DNA of 6,025 nucleotides from Gammaproteobacteria bacterium (GTDB lineage Bacteria; Pseudomonadota; Gammaproteobacteria; Pseudomonadales; Pseudohongiellaceae): positions 1 through 6,025 of the forward strand of contig PWQG01000217.1 in NCBI GenBank assembly GCA_003556835.1, read 5' to 3'. Position numbers and translations under genes: made by a program. A model generated the notes under the pieces. The model was not told the origin of the DNA. It saw only the letters and a program-made list of their open reading frames with translations, and ran no database searches. Positions 5,781 through 6,025 of the stretch are shown here, in pieces. Within the stretch, counting starts at the first letter, position 1. Every line of letters starts with the position of its first letter.

Positions 5781-6025
5781 CCTTAAGATATAACATTACC
5801 CTTTCACCAGCCCTTGACTCAGGCCATTCAATGAGTGATAGCCTATTCTCTTTTTTGAAATCTTCACCACGCAAGACAACTTGTTCAACTACATCAGCCA
5901 GCGACTGCTGATCAAACGCCTTGTAGTACTCCTTAACAATAGACTCACCAAAATCACCGTACCCTTTTGTGGTAGAGCTTATAAGATGTATTATCGGCTT
6001 CCCTGTAAAAAGATACTCCATCAAG
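5758..6025 (-). CDS. C-terminal end of a glycosyltransferase (partial, cut by the window edge)
   Basis: Only the last 89 or so codons are present, and the frame runs off the right edge. The segment begins with LMEYLFTGKPIIHL, which resembles the conserved (K)-(L/F)-x-E-Y-(L/M)-x-x-G-K-P-I-(I/V) motif of GT-B glycosyltransferases (GT4 and related). This motif lies on the donor-binding side of the C-terminal Rossmann domain. The rest (YYKAFDQQSLADVVEQVV and a closing basic helix) fits the usual last helices of such enzymes. The Met near the edge is almost certainly internal, not the start. The gene overlaps the lyase gene by 23 bases, so the two are co-transcribed. It is AT-rich like the lyase. 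The family call rests on one motif and operon context; the donor sugar is unknown. Confidence 0.65.
   Translation of the reverse strand, partial: LMEYLFTGKPIIHLISSTTKGYGDFGESIVKEYYKAFDQQSLADVVEQVVLRGEDFKKENRLSLIEWPESRAGERVMLYLKGEVLGAR
5775..5778 (-). promoter_or_regulatory. Candidate ribosome binding site bearing on the lyase start
   Basis: GAGG lies six bases before the GTG at 5768, which would shorten the lyase by four residues. The GTG at 5780 has an AAGG-like sequence directly abutting it, an unusually short spacing. Either start keeps the whole domain and neither adds a signal peptide. Confidence 0.45.

Overview
The window is a stretch of one polysaccharide (exopolysaccharide or capsule) biosynthesis operon. 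All seven recognisable genes lie on the minus strand, so transcription runs from high to low coordinates. The GC-rich downstream part, the protein families and the style of translational coupling suggest a gammaproteobacterium. A Halomonas-like marine or halophilic organism would fit, but nothing here fixes the genus.

In transcription order: (1) the C-terminal end of a glycosyltransferase cut by the right edge (5758-6025); (2) an alginate-lyase-family protein without a signal peptide (4647-5780); (3) a 600-residue membrane protein I do not recognise as a named family (2795-4597), whose N-terminal half looks like the membrane domain of an ABC exporter and whose C-terminal half looks like a catalytically dead aminoglycoside-phosphotransferase-type kinase; (4) a family 2 glycosyltransferase (1911-2798); (5) and (6) an Alg14-like/Alg13-like pair (PssD/PssE type) that should form one split glycosyltransferase (1486-1914 and 980-1489); (7) a membrane polyprenyl-phosphate sugar-1-phosphate transferase, the initiating enzyme, cut at the left edge (6-965).

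Spacing is tight: a 23-base overlap, a 49-base gap, three successive 4-base start/stop overlaps, then a 14-base gap. This is typical of one transcription unit with coupled translation. Likely division of labour: gene 7 loads the first sugar phosphate onto undecaprenyl phosphate, the PssD/PssE pair adds the next sugar (often a uronic acid in related systems), and the GT2 and partial glycosyltransferase extend the repeat unit. The lyase suggests that the polymer contains uronic acid. No flippase, polymerase or export gene is visible.

Three points stand out. The first seven bases match the end of the common Illumina adapter, and they appear to create the stop codon that seems to truncate gene 7, so that stop is probably an artefact. 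Gene 3 is an unusual membrane/pseudokinase fusion and the best candidate for undescribed biology. Base composition drops sharply upstream of about 4,600: sample 60-base rows are 44/60 GC at 3361-3420 and 22/60 GC at 5281-5340. This suggests that the lyase and the first glycosyltransferase have a different history from the rest.
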